From Streptomyces sp. RKAG293 (GTDB lineage: Bacteria > Actinomycetota > Actinomycetes > Streptomycetales > Streptomycetaceae), in assembly GCF_023701745.1 (NCBI RefSeq), contig NZ_JAJOZB010000001.1, positions 8,355,001 through 8,419,000 of the forward strand: a DNA stretch of 64,000 nucleotides, read 5' to 3'. The translations under genes and the position numbers were made by a program. Positions 24,393 through 32,709 of the stretch are shown here, piece after piece; position 1 is the stretch's first letter, and each line of letters begins with the position of its first letter. Below the pieces are notes generated by a model. It made no database searches, was not told the DNA's origin, and saw only the letters and a program-made list of their open reading frames with translations.

Positions 24393-24893
24393 TCAGGCCG
24401 GGTGGTTGAAGTAGCGGTCGCCCTTCTCGATGAGATGCGACGAGTAGATCCAGCCCAGTGCGGGCTTGCCGCGGAAGAGTCCGACGTAGTGCCGTGCGGT
24501 GTCGACCACGACGGGCCGGGCGAAGCAGGCGAACTGGTTGCGCTGCTTCTCCTCCGCCCACGCCATCGCGGCCGGATCGACGCGCTCGCTGACGAGGACG
24601 GGGAAGACGGCGACCCCGGTCTGCATCCCCACCGGCAGGCCGCCCTTGTTCTTCTTGGCGAAGCTCAGGGTCTGCGTGGTGAACGTGTCGACGGTGGCGG
24701 CGGTTATCTCGGGGACGGCCGCGGCGATCGTGAACACGTGCAGGTTGGTGGCCATCCAGCGCAGCCGGAAGTCGGACCGCCGGCCGGCCAGCACACGGAC
24801 GCCGGACCAGTCCTGCCACTGCGGATTGCAGCCGTCGGCCGCCAGCCGGCTTTCCACCGCGGCCAGATAGTTTCGTGGTGACTCTTCGCTCAT
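24393..24893 (-). CDS. conserved hypothetical protein (166 aa)
   Basis: A soluble protein beginning MSEESPRNYLAAVESRL. It contains WQDWSGVRVLAGRRSDFRLRWMATNLHVFTIAA and a central VGMQTGVAVFPVLVSERVD block, ending with YSSHLIEKGDRYFNHPA. Similar actinobacterial proteins exist; some carry the database name levansucrase, but I see no GH68 features and do not accept that. No signal peptide or membrane segment is present. It is convergent with the phosphatase fusion gene (8 bases apart) and downstream of doxX on its own strand, separated from it by a terminator. Confidence 0.75.
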   Translation of the reverse strand: MSEESPRNYLAAVESRLAADGCNPQWQDWSGVRVLAGRRSDFRLRWMATNLHVFTIAAAVPEITAATVDTFTTQTLSFAKKNKGGLPVGMQTGVAVFPVLVSERVDPAAMAWAEEKQRNQFACFARPVVVDTARHYVGLFRGKPALGWIYSSHLIEKGDRYFNHPA

Positions 24894-24936
24894 GGACGCG
24901 ATTGTCCCCGGCTCCGCCGCCCCCGTGAAGATCTCG

Positions 24937-24969
24937 GGAGGGACGGACCCGAACCGTGTCCGTCCCTCC
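24937..24969 (-). terminator. hairpin terminator downstream of doxX-like gene
   Basis: A perfect 12-bp stem (GGAGGGACGGAC and its complement) with a 9-base loop, between the stop of the DoxX gene and the start of the next leftward gene. Confidence 0.75.
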
Positions 24970-24993
24970 GTACGACCGGCTGAGTTCCGCCCG

Positions 24994-25536
24994 TTACACC
25001 GAGGAGGAGGCGGGGACCTCGGATCGTGCGGGGCTCACGGAAGCGGTGTCGTCCCCGTCGTGCGGGCCGGAGGAGAATGCCGCCGCGGCGGGTGCGGCGG
25101 ACGTCGCGGTCCTGTTGGCCGCGATCCGCCCGAACAGCGCGTCGAGCGACCAGCGGCCCGGCCCGGCGACGACGATCAGCAGAAACGTCCAGGCGTACAT
25201 CGCGGCCGGCTCGCCGCCGTTCTGGATCGGCCACAGGGCGTGCTGCTGGTGCTCCGTGAAGTACGCGTAGGCCATCGAGCCGGAGCAGATCAGCGCGGCG
25301 TAGCGGGTGCCGAGGCCGAGCATCACCAGCCCGCCGCCGACGAACTGGATCACCGCCGCGTACCAGCCCGGCCAGGTACCGGACGCGACGGTCCCGCCGC
25401 CGAACGCACCACCGAGGACACCGAAGAGCGAAGCGGCGCCATGGCACGCGAAGAGCAGCCCGACGACGATACGGAACAGCGCCAGCACCTGCTCCTGCGC
25501 GAGGGCGGCCGACGTCCGTGAAGTGGAGAAACGCAT
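24994..25536 (-). CDS. DoxX-family membrane protein
   Basis: 180 residues with four hydrophobic segments in the first 140, including FRIVVGLLFACHGAASLFGV and WYAAVIQFVGGGLVMLGLG, the usual DoxX layout. The C-terminal 40 residues are a Ser/Ala/Pro-rich hydrophilic tail. DoxX proteins are linked to quinone or thiosulfate redox chemistry in some organisms but most are uncharacterised. AGGAG lies 8 bases before the ATG. It stands alone. Confidence 0.85.
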   Translation of the reverse strand: MRFSTSRTSAALAQEQVLALFRIVVGLLFACHGAASLFGVLGGAFGGGTVASGTWPGWYAAVIQFVGGGLVMLGLGTRYAALICSGSMAYAYFTEHQQHALWPIQNGGEPAAMYAWTFLLIVVAGPGRWSLDALFGRIAANRTATSAAPAAAAFSSGPHDGDDTASVSPARSEVPASSSV

Positions 25537-25836
25537 GGGGGGTCTCCTACGGCAGAAAGGGAGGTACCGATGCGGGAAGAGTAGGAAGAATGGTTGAAGC
25601 CGGGCTTAAATCCCGTACGGCGCCCGTGTGTCGCCGACCGCGGTACAGCCGAATGGCGGAACGGCGTGTTGACGCCCACGGCGTGCCACCGCACCGCAGA
25701 CGGCACGCGGGCGCGGGCGGCGGCGGTGGGCGTCGTAGCCGGGGCCCGGCGGTGGGGTGGTGTATGCCTTGGCGTGGAGGTCGGATCCGATGCCGTCCGG
25801 ACGCCGTCTCCATCTCACTCGAAGGGAGCCGTCGCC
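25537..25836. other. 300-base intergenic region between divergent doxX and DUF1275 genes
   Basis: It should hold both divergent promoters. A mildly AT-rich stretch lies at 25560-25620, on the doxX side. No inverted repeat or coding frame stands out; the frame that extends the DUF1275 gene upstream is Arg-rich and lacks a start signal. Confidence 0.4.
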
Positions 25837-26565
25837 GTGAGCACCGTCCTGCGCGATGCCTGGAAGACCCTGGTCCCCGACCTCGACAGCCGCCATGGGC
25901 CGCTGCCGCCGCTGCTCCTCGCACTGACCGTCGTCACCGGGCTCGTCGACGCCTTCAGCTATCTGGTGCTGGGACATGTCTTCGTGGCCAACATGACGGG
26001 CAACGTCGTCTTCATGGCCTTCTCGCTGGCCGGTGCCGAAGGCTTCTCCCTGATGGCCTCGCTGATGTCGCTCGTCTCCTTCGTCGTGGGGGCGGTGGTC
26101 GGCGGGCGGAGCGCCAACCGTTTCCCTGACCACCGCGCACGACTGCTGCTCGCGGCGACCGCCCTCGAAGGCGTCCTCGTCCTGGCGGCCTACCTGAGCA
26201 GTGAACTGACCGCCGATCCACCGTCGACGGCCGTCCGCTATCTGCTCATCGTCCTGCTCGGGCTGGCGATGGGCGGGCAGAACGCCGCCGCCCGCCGGCT
26301 GGGCGTCCCCGATCTCACCACCACGGTCCTGACGCTCACCATCACCGGCATCGCCGCCGACGGGCGGCTCGCGGGAGGCACCGCCAGCAAGGCCGGGACC
26401 CGTGCCCTGTCGGCGATCGCGATGTTCCTGGGGGCGCTGGCCGGCGGGCTGCTCATCCAGAACTCGGATCCGGCGCTGCCGCTGCTGATCGCCGTTCTGG
26501 CGCTGGCGGCGCTGGTGGCGGTGGCGGCCTTCCAGGTCCGCTCCACCCGGCCCTGGATCGCCTGA
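25837..26565 (+). CDS. DUF1275 (YoaK-like) membrane protein
   Basis: 242 residues from the GTG at 25837, which has GAAGGGAG 8 bases upstream. There are six or seven hydrophobic segments, with the family hallmarks LTVVTGLVDAFSYLVLGHVFVANMTGN near the start and MGGQNAAARRLGVPDLTTTVLT in the middle. DUF1275 proteins are widespread bacterial inner-membrane proteins of unknown substrate. The stop codon lies in a 9-bp stem shared with the stop of the convergent GNAT gene (26563-26571 with 26607-26615), which may serve as a small bidirectional terminator. Confidence 0.85.
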   Translation: MSTVLRDAWKTLVPDLDSRHGPLPPLLLALTVVTGLVDAFSYLVLGHVFVANMTGNVVFMAFSLAGAEGFSLMASLMSLVSFVVGAVVGGRSANRFPDHRARLLLAATALEGVLVLAAYLSSELTADPPSTAVRYLLIVLLGLAMGGQNAAARRLGVPDLTTTVLTLTITGIAADGRLAGGTASKAGTRALSAIAMFLGALAGGLLIQNSDPALPLLIAVLALAALVAVAAFQVRSTRPWIA

Positions 26566-26612
26566 CGCCGCTGCCCGTCGGCTGCCCGTCCGCTACGTCT
26601 GCGGAGGCGGCG

Positions 26613-27212
26613 TCACTCGGTGCCGTGGACCGGCCGCCAGAGCGGGTACATCGCCGCGGGGTCGAAGGGCAGGGCCAGCGGCTCGCCGAGATCGGTGTAG
26701 CCGTGCCGCAGGTAGAGCTGGCGGCTGGCGGGGCTGGTCGCCTCCAGATAGGACGGGCGGCCGGCCCGGTCGAGCGTCTCGTGGTGCAGCCGGAGCAGCC
26801 GCGAGCCGATGCCGTTGCCCTGCAGGTCCGGGTGGACGACCAGGAACGCCAGGTGCTCGTAATCGCCGAGACCGGTGGGATGGGCGCGCTCCATGGCCTC
26901 GTCGAGCTCGTGGAACCGTCCGACGTGCTCCTGGCACGCGGCCGACAGCAGCGCGTCGTAGCCCTCGATGGCGGGGGCGGGCTCCGGCAGCCATACCGCG
27001 GCGGCCCGCAGATCGTCGGTCACATGGACTGTGCCGTGGCGCAGCGCGTGCCCGACCAGGATCCGGAAGAAGTGCGGGAAGATCGCCGGGTGCCGTTCGC
27101 GCACGGGGACCAGCCAGCTGTGCAGCGGCAGTTCGTCGAACACGGTCGCCAGGAGCCGGGCGACGGTCTCCTCCTCGGCGATGACGGCCTGTCGGACGGA
27201 TATCCCGGTCAC
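26613..27212 (-). CDS. GNAT-family N-acetyltransferase
   Basis: 199 residues. The acetyl-CoA-binding motif A is LAFLVVHPDLQGNGIGSRLLRLHHE (Q/R-x-x-G-x-G/A form), followed by motif B TSPASRQLYLRHGYTDLGE. An N-terminal LPLHSWLVPVRERHPAIFPHFF segment is typical of the streptomycete subgroup with a two-part fold. Substrate unknown. AGGAG is 8 bases before the GTG start. The gene is convergent with the DUF1275 gene. Confidence 0.85.
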   Translation of the reverse strand: MTGISVRQAVIAEEETVARLLATVFDELPLHSWLVPVRERHPAIFPHFFRILVGHALRHGTVHVTDDLRAAAVWLPEPAPAIEGYDALLSAACQEHVGRFHELDEAMERAHPTGLGDYEHLAFLVVHPDLQGNGIGSRLLRLHHETLDRAGRPSYLEATSPASRQLYLRHGYTDLGEPLALPFDPAAMYPLWRPVHGTE

Positions 27213-27439
27213 GCGCGCACTCCTATGGTCGGCTTCTGGCGGCCGGGCCAGATCCTATCCGCCGGGTGCCGGCAACCGGTCATCGACCAGGGGGACTTCA
27301 GCGCCCGCCCTGGGCCGGCTGGGGAGGACCGGCGCCGATTCCGTAGACTCCGGTGTCGTAACGGGGCCGCCATGGCGGCCGCCGCACAGCCGCTGGGCGG
27401 GACGACGTACGCCTGAGTCCATGAATGCGAGGCAGACCG

Positions 27440-28018
27440 ATGACCGCCGATCAGCACCCCCACACGCCCGGCACCACGGGCTCCGAAACCGATTCCTTCG
27501 ACGAGGCGCACGCCGTCCGGTCCTCGGTCCGCCGGGCCGCGCGGGGCATGGCGCATCACGAGGCCGAGGAAGAGCTGGAGAAGGCCCAGTCCGAGGAGGA
27601 CGGCGGAAAACAGGGCGGGGAACAGGGTGAGGACGGCGAGGACGGTCCCATCAGCCCGGCGGTCGAGGAGTGGGAGCGCATCGTCGATCTGCTCACCACG
27701 CACGCCGGCCCCTACGATCCGGACTCCGATCCGTTCGTGCAGGGCGAACTGACCGCCCACGCCAACCGGAAGGCGGCCCGGCGGACCGAAGCCGACGGCG
27801 ATGCCTCCGGCGGCACGGACGCCGACGGTGCCGGTGCCGATGACGCCGGGGACACCCTGTTGCGCGCGCTGGCCCGTACCGGGGTACGGGACGGAGCCGG
27901 CAGCGAGAACGAGTCCGTGGTGGCCCGGATCGTCCAGGCCGACCCGGCCGCCGCGCTCGCCGTGAGCCACTGGCTCGACGCCGCCTTCGCCGCCGGCCGG
28001 GCCCGGACCGAGGACTGA
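27440..28018 (+). CDS. acidic hypothetical protein (192 aa)
   Basis: It begins MTADQHPHTPGTTGSETDSF and is strongly acidic and low-complexity in the middle (Glu/Gly/Asp runs). A predicted coiled or helical stretch HHEAEEELEKAQSEEDG is flanked by a folded-looking C-terminus (ESVVARIVQADPAAALAVSHWLDAAF). No signal peptide or membrane segment is present. The ATG at 27440 is preferred; another ATG lies at 27425 and neither has a strong binding site. Family unknown to me. Confidence 0.65.
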   Translation: MTADQHPHTPGTTGSETDSFDEAHAVRSSVRRAARGMAHHEAEEELEKAQSEEDGGKQGGEQGEDGEDGPISPAVEEWERIVDLLTTHAGPYDPDSDPFVQGELTAHANRKAARRTEADGDASGGTDADGAGADDAGDTLLRALARTGVRDGAGSENESVVARIVQADPAAALAVSHWLDAAFAAGRARTED

Positions 28019-28049
28019 GGCCCGACCGCGGGAGCCGGTGGGCAGCGGG

Positions 28050-28925
28050 CTACCGCCGGCCGAGCAGCGCCATGTCGGCGTCGTCGAGTACGAGGTCGCC
28101 CGCCGCCATGTTCTCCGCCAGGTGGGAGAGCGATCCGGTGCCGGGGATCTGAACGATCGAGGGTGAACGGGCCAGGCCCCAGGCGATGGCCACTTGGATC
28201 GCCGTCGCACGGTGCCGCGCCGCGACCTTGTGCAGGTTCTCGTCGGAGAGCGGGCTGTGACCGCCGCCGAGCGCGAAGAACGGCATGAAGGCGATCCCGG
28301 CGTCGGCGCACTCGTCGACCAGCGCGACGTCCTCCTGATCGAGTACACCGAAGCGGTTCTGCACCGCGGCGACCGGTGCGATCGAACGGGCCTCCGCGAG
28401 TTGCCCGCTGGTCACGTTGCTGACCCCGAGGTGCCGGATCAGGCCTTCGTCCCTCAACCGGGCCAGGGCGGCGAACCGGTCGCCGACCGGGACATCGCCG
28501 CCCGTTCCGAGGCGGCCCACCCGTAGGTACACCAGGTCCAGGACGTCGAGGCCGAGGTCCCGCAGGTTCTGCTCCACGGCGGCGCGCAACTGGCCCGGTG
28601 CGGCCTCACCGGTCATCTCGCCGGTCGGCGCGCGCATCGGACCGACCTTGGTGGCGATCGTGACGCCCGCGCGATAGGGGTGCAGCGCCTCGCGCAGGAT
28701 GTCGTTGGCGTGGGTGGCGCCCGAGAAGTAGAAGGCGGCCGTGTCGATGTGCAGGGCGCCCAGTTCGACGGCATGGCGCGCGACGGCCACCGCCGCCGCC
28801 GGGTCAACGGCGGGCCCGTTCCACCGGCCCGGCAGCTGCATCGCGCCGAAGCCCAGACGCGGGATCGTAGTCGTGTCGCCGAGCTCGAAGGTGTCCGGTG
28901 CGGAGTCGCTCGTTGATGACGTCAT
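28050..28925 (-). CDS. aldo/keto reductase
   Basis: About 291 residues from the ATG at 28925. The TIM-barrel signatures are LGFGAMQLPG, HIDTAAFYFSGATHANDIL with the catalytic Asp and Tyr, VTIATKVGP with the Lys, a YLRV strand where many homologues carry a catalytic His, LIRHLGVSNVTSGQL, AAVQNRFGVLDQ and VQIPGTGSLSHLAEN for NADP binding. It probably reduces or oxidises sugars or carbonyl compounds with NADPH. The substitution at the His position differs from classical reductases. The longer frame upstream is not coding-like. Confidence 0.85.
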   Translation of the reverse strand: MTSSTSDSAPDTFELGDTTTIPRLGFGAMQLPGRWNGPAVDPAAAVAVARHAVELGALHIDTAAFYFSGATHANDILREALHPYRAGVTIATKVGPMRAPTGEMTGEAAPGQLRAAVEQNLRDLGLDVLDLVYLRVGRLGTGGDVPVGDRFAALARLRDEGLIRHLGVSNVTSGQLAEARSIAPVAAVQNRFGVLDQEDVALVDECADAGIAFMPFFALGGGHSPLSDENLHKVAARHRATAIQVAIAWGLARSPSIVQIPGTGSLSHLAENMAAGDLVLDDADMALLGRR

Positions 28926-29024
28926 AGGCCGAGCATCGTAGTCAAGAAGCGCACCCGTAGGTGGTGATCGCGGTGGCCGGGGGTCCGGGTGCGGGGTGGA
29001 GCTCAGGGGGAGGACACTGCACGA

Positions 29025-29222
29025 ATGACAGTTCAACGCCGCCCGCTGGGCACCGGACCGCTCCCCGACACCGATCCGGACGAGGGGCGGGCCCAACGGG
29101 CGATGACGCCCGCCGAACGCGCGGCCGCGGAAGCGGCGCGAGCGGCGGTGGAGGAGCAGCTTCCGCCGGAACCGGCATCGACACGGCGCCCGCTGGGCGA
29201 CGGCTCGCAGCCGGACGCCTGA
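29025..29222 (+). CDS. small hypothetical protein (65 aa)
   Basis: It starts MTVQRRPLGTGPLPDTDPDE after GGGGGAGG about 10 bases upstream. It has an Ala/Arg/Glu helix (TPAERAAAEAARAAVEEQL) and ends with a second copy of the RRPLG motif (TRRPLGDGSQPDA). The repeat of RRPLG at both ends is visible in the DNA too. No known domain; codon bias is normal. Probably a real small cytoplasmic protein. Confidence 0.5.
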   Translation: MTVQRRPLGTGPLPDTDPDEGRAQRAMTPAERAAAEAARAAVEEQLPPEPASTRRPLGDGSQPDA

Positions 29223-29281
29223 TCCCCGCCCGCCGCCCGCACAACCTCTGACGCACAACCCCTGACGCACCGGCCGGGTCG

Positions 29282-29334
29282 TCAGGGGCCGATCCTCAGG
29301 GGCCGATCCTCAGGGGCCGGTCCTCAGGGGCCGG
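29282..29334. repeat. 14-bp tandem repeat, about 3.8 copies
   Basis: The unit TCAGGGGCCGATCC is repeated at 29282, 29296, 29310 (one change) and 29324 (partial). The last copy contains the stop codon of the leftward gene at 29324. It may be a slippage product or act as a weak terminator. Confidence 0.8.
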
Positions 29335-29743
29335 GCGGCGTGGGCTCCGGATCACCCTCCGCGCCGTCGCCGTGCTGCTCGTACCAGCGCCGGATCCGCT
29401 CCATCTTCCAGATCACCGCCCGGTCGATCTCCTCCACGCTCAGTCCCGTGGCCGCCGACAGGGTGTCAGGGCCGATGAGGTTCTCGGGGCGGTCCTGCAG
29501 CGCGCGGCTGATCTTTCCCGCCCACAACTCCTCGGGCACGAACGGGCGCCTCCGGTACTCGTCCCGCAGTGCGACCAGGTGCTGGGGCGAGCAGACGACG
29601 ATCAGCCGCTTCCCGTCCTTGCCCGGATCCCGGGCATGCACCGCCGAAGAGTCCGGCACCAGATCGAGACGGCCCTGAGCACCGATGCGTTGGCCGCAGA
29701 AGTCGCAGATGTCCGGGAATGGGGCGGGCTCGTCCGATGCCAT
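29324..29743 (-). CDS. conserved hypothetical protein with CxxC finger (139 aa)
   Basis: It begins MASDEPAPFPDICDFCGQRIG and has a CDFC knuckle near residue 14 but only one further cysteine (VVCSP), so a full zinc site is uncertain. The middle mentions QHLVALRDEYRRRPF and ELWAGKISRAL, and a helical C-terminus with VEEIDRAVIWKMERIRRWYE precedes a Pro-rich tail. ATG 29743 is chosen; a TTG two codons upstream is possible. Function unknown. The stop is inside a tandem repeat. Confidence 0.7.
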   Translation of the reverse strand: MASDEPAPFPDICDFCGQRIGAQGRLDLVPDSSAVHARDPGKDGKRLIVVCSPQHLVALRDEYRRRPFVPEELWAGKISRALQDRPENLIGPDTLSAATGLSVEEIDRAVIWKMERIRRWYEQHGDGAEGDPEPTPPGP

Positions 29744-29749
29744 ACCCAA

Positions 29750-30070
29750 GGGCTACCCCGAAGTGGCGGGCCGATAGCGGTGCACCCGCCGGCGCGGGGT
29801 GGTCAAGGGGGCGCTCGTCGCGGGCCGGGCTCCCCGGGCCCGCCCGGTCCGGGATCCGCACCCCAAAGACATGGGATGTCTCGATCTGGCGTCTTGCATC
29901 GGGTCGAAAGTAGCCACGCAAACTCACGCTCAAGATGGCATGGGACAAGCGACATTGGCCACTTGCCTTGAGGTTCGGGAGCGACGTAGAGTCCGATGAC
30001 AGTCGAGACATCGGATGTATTCGACGGCTCCGGCTTCCCGTACCCCCGGCCGATCAGAGAGAAAAGCTCC
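29750..30070. other. intergenic region before the fucose-type operon
   Basis: It holds the promoter described at 29963-30015 and an AT-richer stretch from about 29870. No gene was seen; the frame extending the hydrolase upstream to 29996 lacks a binding site and begins inside the promoter. Confidence 0.45.
29963..30015 (+). promoter_or_regulatory. promoter and inverted repeat before the fucose-type operon
   Basis: TTGCCT (29963-29968) and TAGAGT (29987-29992) are separated by 18 bases, a plausible housekeeping promoter. Immediately after the -10, the arms TCCGATG and CATCGGA flank 10 bases (29992-30015). That is where a repressor would sit. Confidence 0.5.
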
Positions 30071-30922
30071 GTGAAACTGCTGCGCTTCGGCGCCTCCGGC
30101 CATGAGCGGCCGGGCGTCCTCACCGACGAAGGTGCGGTACTCGACCTGTCCGCGCTCACCTCCGACATCGACGGGGCGTTCCTCGTCTCCGGCGGCCCGG
30201 ACCGGGTCCGCACCGCGCTCGCCGCGGGCACCCTGCCCGTGGTGGACGTCACGGGGCTGCGGGTGGGAGCCCCCGTCGCGCGCCCCGGCAAGGTGGTCTG
30301 CGTCGGCCTCAACTACCGCGGTCACGCCGAGGAGACCGGCGCGCCCATCCCGCCGCGGCCCGTGGTCTTCATGAAGGATCCGGGCACGGTGATCGGCCCG
30401 TACGACGAGGTGCTGATCCCGCGCGGATCGTCGAAGACCGACTGGGAGGTCGAGCTCGCGGTCGTCATCGGCAGCCGGGCCCGCTACCTGGAATCGCCGC
30501 TGCAGGCGCTCGACGCCGTCGCCGGTTACGCGGTGAGCAACGACGTCTCGGAGCGCGAGTTCCAGCTGGAGTTCTCCCCGCAGTGGGACCTCGGCAAGTC
30601 CTGCGAGACGTTCAATCCGCTCGGCCCCTGGCTGGTGACCCCGGACGAGGCGGGCGACCCGCAGAAGCTCGGCCTGCGGCTGTCGGTCAACGGCACGCTG
30701 CGGCAGAACAGCGCGACCGGCGACATGATCTTCGACGTGGCGCATCTCGTCTGGTACCTGAGTCAGTACATGGTCCTGGAGCCCGGCGACGTCATCAACA
30801 CCGGCACTCCGGCGGGTGTCGCCCTCGGACTGCCCGGGACCCCGTACCTGCGCGCCGGCGACACCGTGGAACTCGCCATCGACGGTCTCGGCGCGCAGCG
30901 TCAGACGTTCGCCCAAGCGTGA
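30071..30922 (+). CDS. fumarylacetoacetate hydrolase-family protein, probable 2,4-diketo-3-deoxy-fuconate-type hydrolase
   Basis: 283 residues from the GTG at 30071. The FAH fold is clear: VVCVGLNYRGHAEETG, PVVFMKDPGTVIGPYDEV, and the metal-binding acidic residues in KTDWEVELAVVIG, with SNDVSEREFQ, SGxC-like GKSCETFNPLGPW and NTGTPAGVALGL. Family members cleave C-C bonds of diketo acids with Mg2+. Its place directly before a fuconate dehydratase, with a mutarotase and a lactonase in the same operon, suggests it cleaves a 2,4-diketo-3-deoxy sugar acid to pyruvate and lactate. It is 11 bases from the next gene. Confidence 0.88.
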   Translation: MKLLRFGASGHERPGVLTDEGAVLDLSALTSDIDGAFLVSGGPDRVRTALAAGTLPVVDVTGLRVGAPVARPGKVVCVGLNYRGHAEETGAPIPPRPVVFMKDPGTVIGPYDEVLIPRGSSKTDWEVELAVVIGSRARYLESPLQALDAVAGYAVSNDVSEREFQLEFSPQWDLGKSCETFNPLGPWLVTPDEAGDPQKLGLRLSVNGTLRQNSATGDMIFDVAHLVWYLSQYMVLEPGDVINTGTPAGVALGLPGTPYLRAGDTVELAIDGLGAQRQTFAQA

Positions 30923-30933
30923 GAGGCCCGTTC

Positions 30934-32271
30934 ATGACGCCGACCACCGCCCGGATCACCGCGGTCGACACGTACGACATCCGGTTCCCCACCTCGCGCG
31001 AGCTGGACGGCTCGGACGCGATGAACCCGGATCCCGACTACTCCGCCGCGTACCTGATCCTGCGCACGGACGCCGGTGACGGGCTGGAGGGCCACGGGTT
31101 CACCTTCACCATCGGGCGGGGCAACGACGTCCAGGTCGCCGCGATCGACGCGTTGCGCGGGCACATCGTCGGCCGGCCGCTCGACGCCTTGTGCGCCGAC
31201 CCGGGCTCGTTGAACCGCGACCTGATCGGGGACAGCCAACTGCGCTGGCTCGGCCCCGAGAAGGGCGTCATGCATATGGCGATCGGCGCCGTCGTCAACG
31301 CGGTGTGGGACCTCACCGCGAAGCGTGCGGACAAGCCGCTGTGGAAGCTGCTGTCCGACGCCGACCCCGAGTGGCTCGTCTCCCAGGTCGACTTCCGCTA
31401 CATCGCCGACGTCCTCACCCGTGAGGAGGCGCTCGGCCTGCTGCACCGGGGCGCGCCCGACCGGGCCGCGCGCGAGGCCGACCTGCTGCGACGCGGCTAC
31501 CCCGGATACACGACCTCGCCCGGCTGGCTCGGCTACTCCGACGAGAAGCTGACGCGGCTCGCGCGGCAGGCCGTCGCCGACGGCTTCACCCAGATCAAGC
31601 TGAAGGTTGGCGCCGACCTCGGCGACGACATCCGGCGGCTGCGGGCCGCCCGTGCCGCCGTCGGTCCCGGCTTCCGGATCGCCATCGACGCGAACCAGCG
31701 GTGGAACGTCGGTGAGGCGATCGAGTGGACGAAGGCGCTGACCGAGTTCGATCCGTACTGGGTCGAGGAGCCCACCAGCCCGGACGACATCCTCGGCCAC
31801 GCGGCGGTGCGCGCCGCGGTGGCGCCGGTCAAGGTCGCCACCGGGGAGCACGTCCAGAACCGCATCGTCTTCAAGCAGTTGCTGCAGGCGGAAGCGATCG
31901 ACATCCTGCAGATCGACGCGGCCCGGGTCGGCGGCGTCAACGAGAATCTCGCGATCCTGCTGCTCGCAGCGAAGTTCGGGATCCCGGTGTGTCCGCATGC
32001 GGGCGGGGTCGGACTCTGTGAGCTGGTGCAGCATCTGTCGATGTTCGACTACGTCGCGCTGTCCGGTACGACCGAGGACCGGGTCATCGAGTACGTCGAC
32101 CATCTGCACGGGCACTTCGAGAACCCGGTCGTCATGCGTCGCGGGCATTATGCCGCGCCCCTGGCACCCGGTTTCTCCGCCGGGATGCGGGCGGCGTCGA
32201 TCGAGGAGTACACCTATCCGGACGGATCCTTCTGGGCCGCCGACCTCGTCACCCGGGAGACCGCGGCATGA
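30934..32271 (+). CDS. L-fuconate dehydratase (enolase superfamily)
   Basis: A 445-residue protein of the mandelate racemase/enolase superfamily. The catalytic Lys pair is QIKLKVG, the metal ligands lie in IAIDANQRW, YWVEEPTSPDD and KVATGEHVQN, and the catalytic His is in CPHAGGVGLCELVQH. Length and the N-terminus (VDTYDIRFPTSRELDGSDAM) match L-fuconate dehydratases closely. It converts L-fuconate to 2-keto-3-deoxy-fuconate in the oxidative L-fucose pathway. Other related 6-deoxy or pentonic acids remain possible substrates. It is the central gene of the operon. Confidence 0.9.
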   Translation: MTPTTARITAVDTYDIRFPTSRELDGSDAMNPDPDYSAAYLILRTDAGDGLEGHGFTFTIGRGNDVQVAAIDALRGHIVGRPLDALCADPGSLNRDLIGDSQLRWLGPEKGVMHMAIGAVVNAVWDLTAKRADKPLWKLLSDADPEWLVSQVDFRYIADVLTREEALGLLHRGAPDRAAREADLLRRGYPGYTTSPGWLGYSDEKLTRLARQAVADGFTQIKLKVGADLGDDIRRLRAARAAVGPGFRIAIDANQRWNVGEAIEWTKALTEFDPYWVEEPTSPDDILGHAAVRAAVAPVKVATGEHVQNRIVFKQLLQAEAIDILQIDAARVGGVNENLAILLLAAKFGIPVCPHAGGVGLCELVQHLSMFDYVALSGTTEDRVIEYVDHLHGHFENPVVMRRGHYAAPLAPGFSAGMRAASIEEYTYPDGSFWAADLVTRETAA

Positions 32272-32392
32272 GTGACCTTTCCATCGGGAACAGACACAGC
32301 CGGGCATAGACAGAGCTGGGGATGGACACGGCCGCGAACAGGCACAGTCGGGAACAGGCCTGTCCAGGAACAGGCACGGAGGGAGACCCGCC
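32272..32392. repeat. imperfect minisatellite between dehydratase and mutarotase genes
   Basis: The 121 bases carry five or six degenerate copies of a unit like GGGAACAGGCACAG (for example near 32287, 32333, 32350 and 32366). It breaks the otherwise compact spacing of the operon and holds no gene. Confidence 0.6.
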
Positions 32393-32704
32393 ATGAGAGT
32401 CGCGCTGCACACGAAGGTCCGCGAGGACCGGATCGAGGAGTACGAGGCCGCGCACCGGCAGGTGCCGGAGGAACTGGTCACCGCGATCCGCGCGGCCGGT
32501 GCCACCTCCTGGACGATCTGGCGCAGCGGCACCGACCTCTTCCATGTCCTGGAGGTCGGGGACTACGCGGCGATGATCGCCGAACTGGCCAAACTCCCGG
32601 TCAACGTCGCCTGGCAGGCCCGGATGGGCGAGCTGACGGAGATCGCGCACGACTACTCGGCGGGCGGCTCCGACGCGTCGCTGCCCGTCGTGTGGGAGCT
32701 GTGA
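32393..32704 (+). CDS. L-rhamnose/L-fucose mutarotase-type protein
   Basis: A 103-residue protein of the RhaM/L-fucose mutarotase fold (dimeric alpha/beta-barrel). It has the family pattern: MRVALHTKVREDRIEEYEAAH at the start, with the usual HK-type ligand region, and WTIWRSGTDLFHVLEVGDY in the middle. It interconverts the alpha and beta anomers so that downstream enzymes get the right form. The next gene's start overlaps its stop (GTGA), so they are translationally coupled. Confidence 0.88.
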   Translation: MRVALHTKVREDRIEEYEAAHRQVPEELVTAIRAAGATSWTIWRSGTDLFHVLEVGDYAAMIAELAKLPVNVAWQARMGELTEIAHDYSAGGSDASLPVVWEL

Positions 32705-32709
32705 CCCGG

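Noticed and set aside
24393..24893. Levansucrase function for the 166-aa protein
   Set aside because: Only a remembered database label; too short and without GH68 motifs.
32272..32392. Regularly spaced repeats as a possible CRISPR array
   Set aside because: The units are short, degenerate and adjoin without unique spacers of constant length; no cas genes are nearby.
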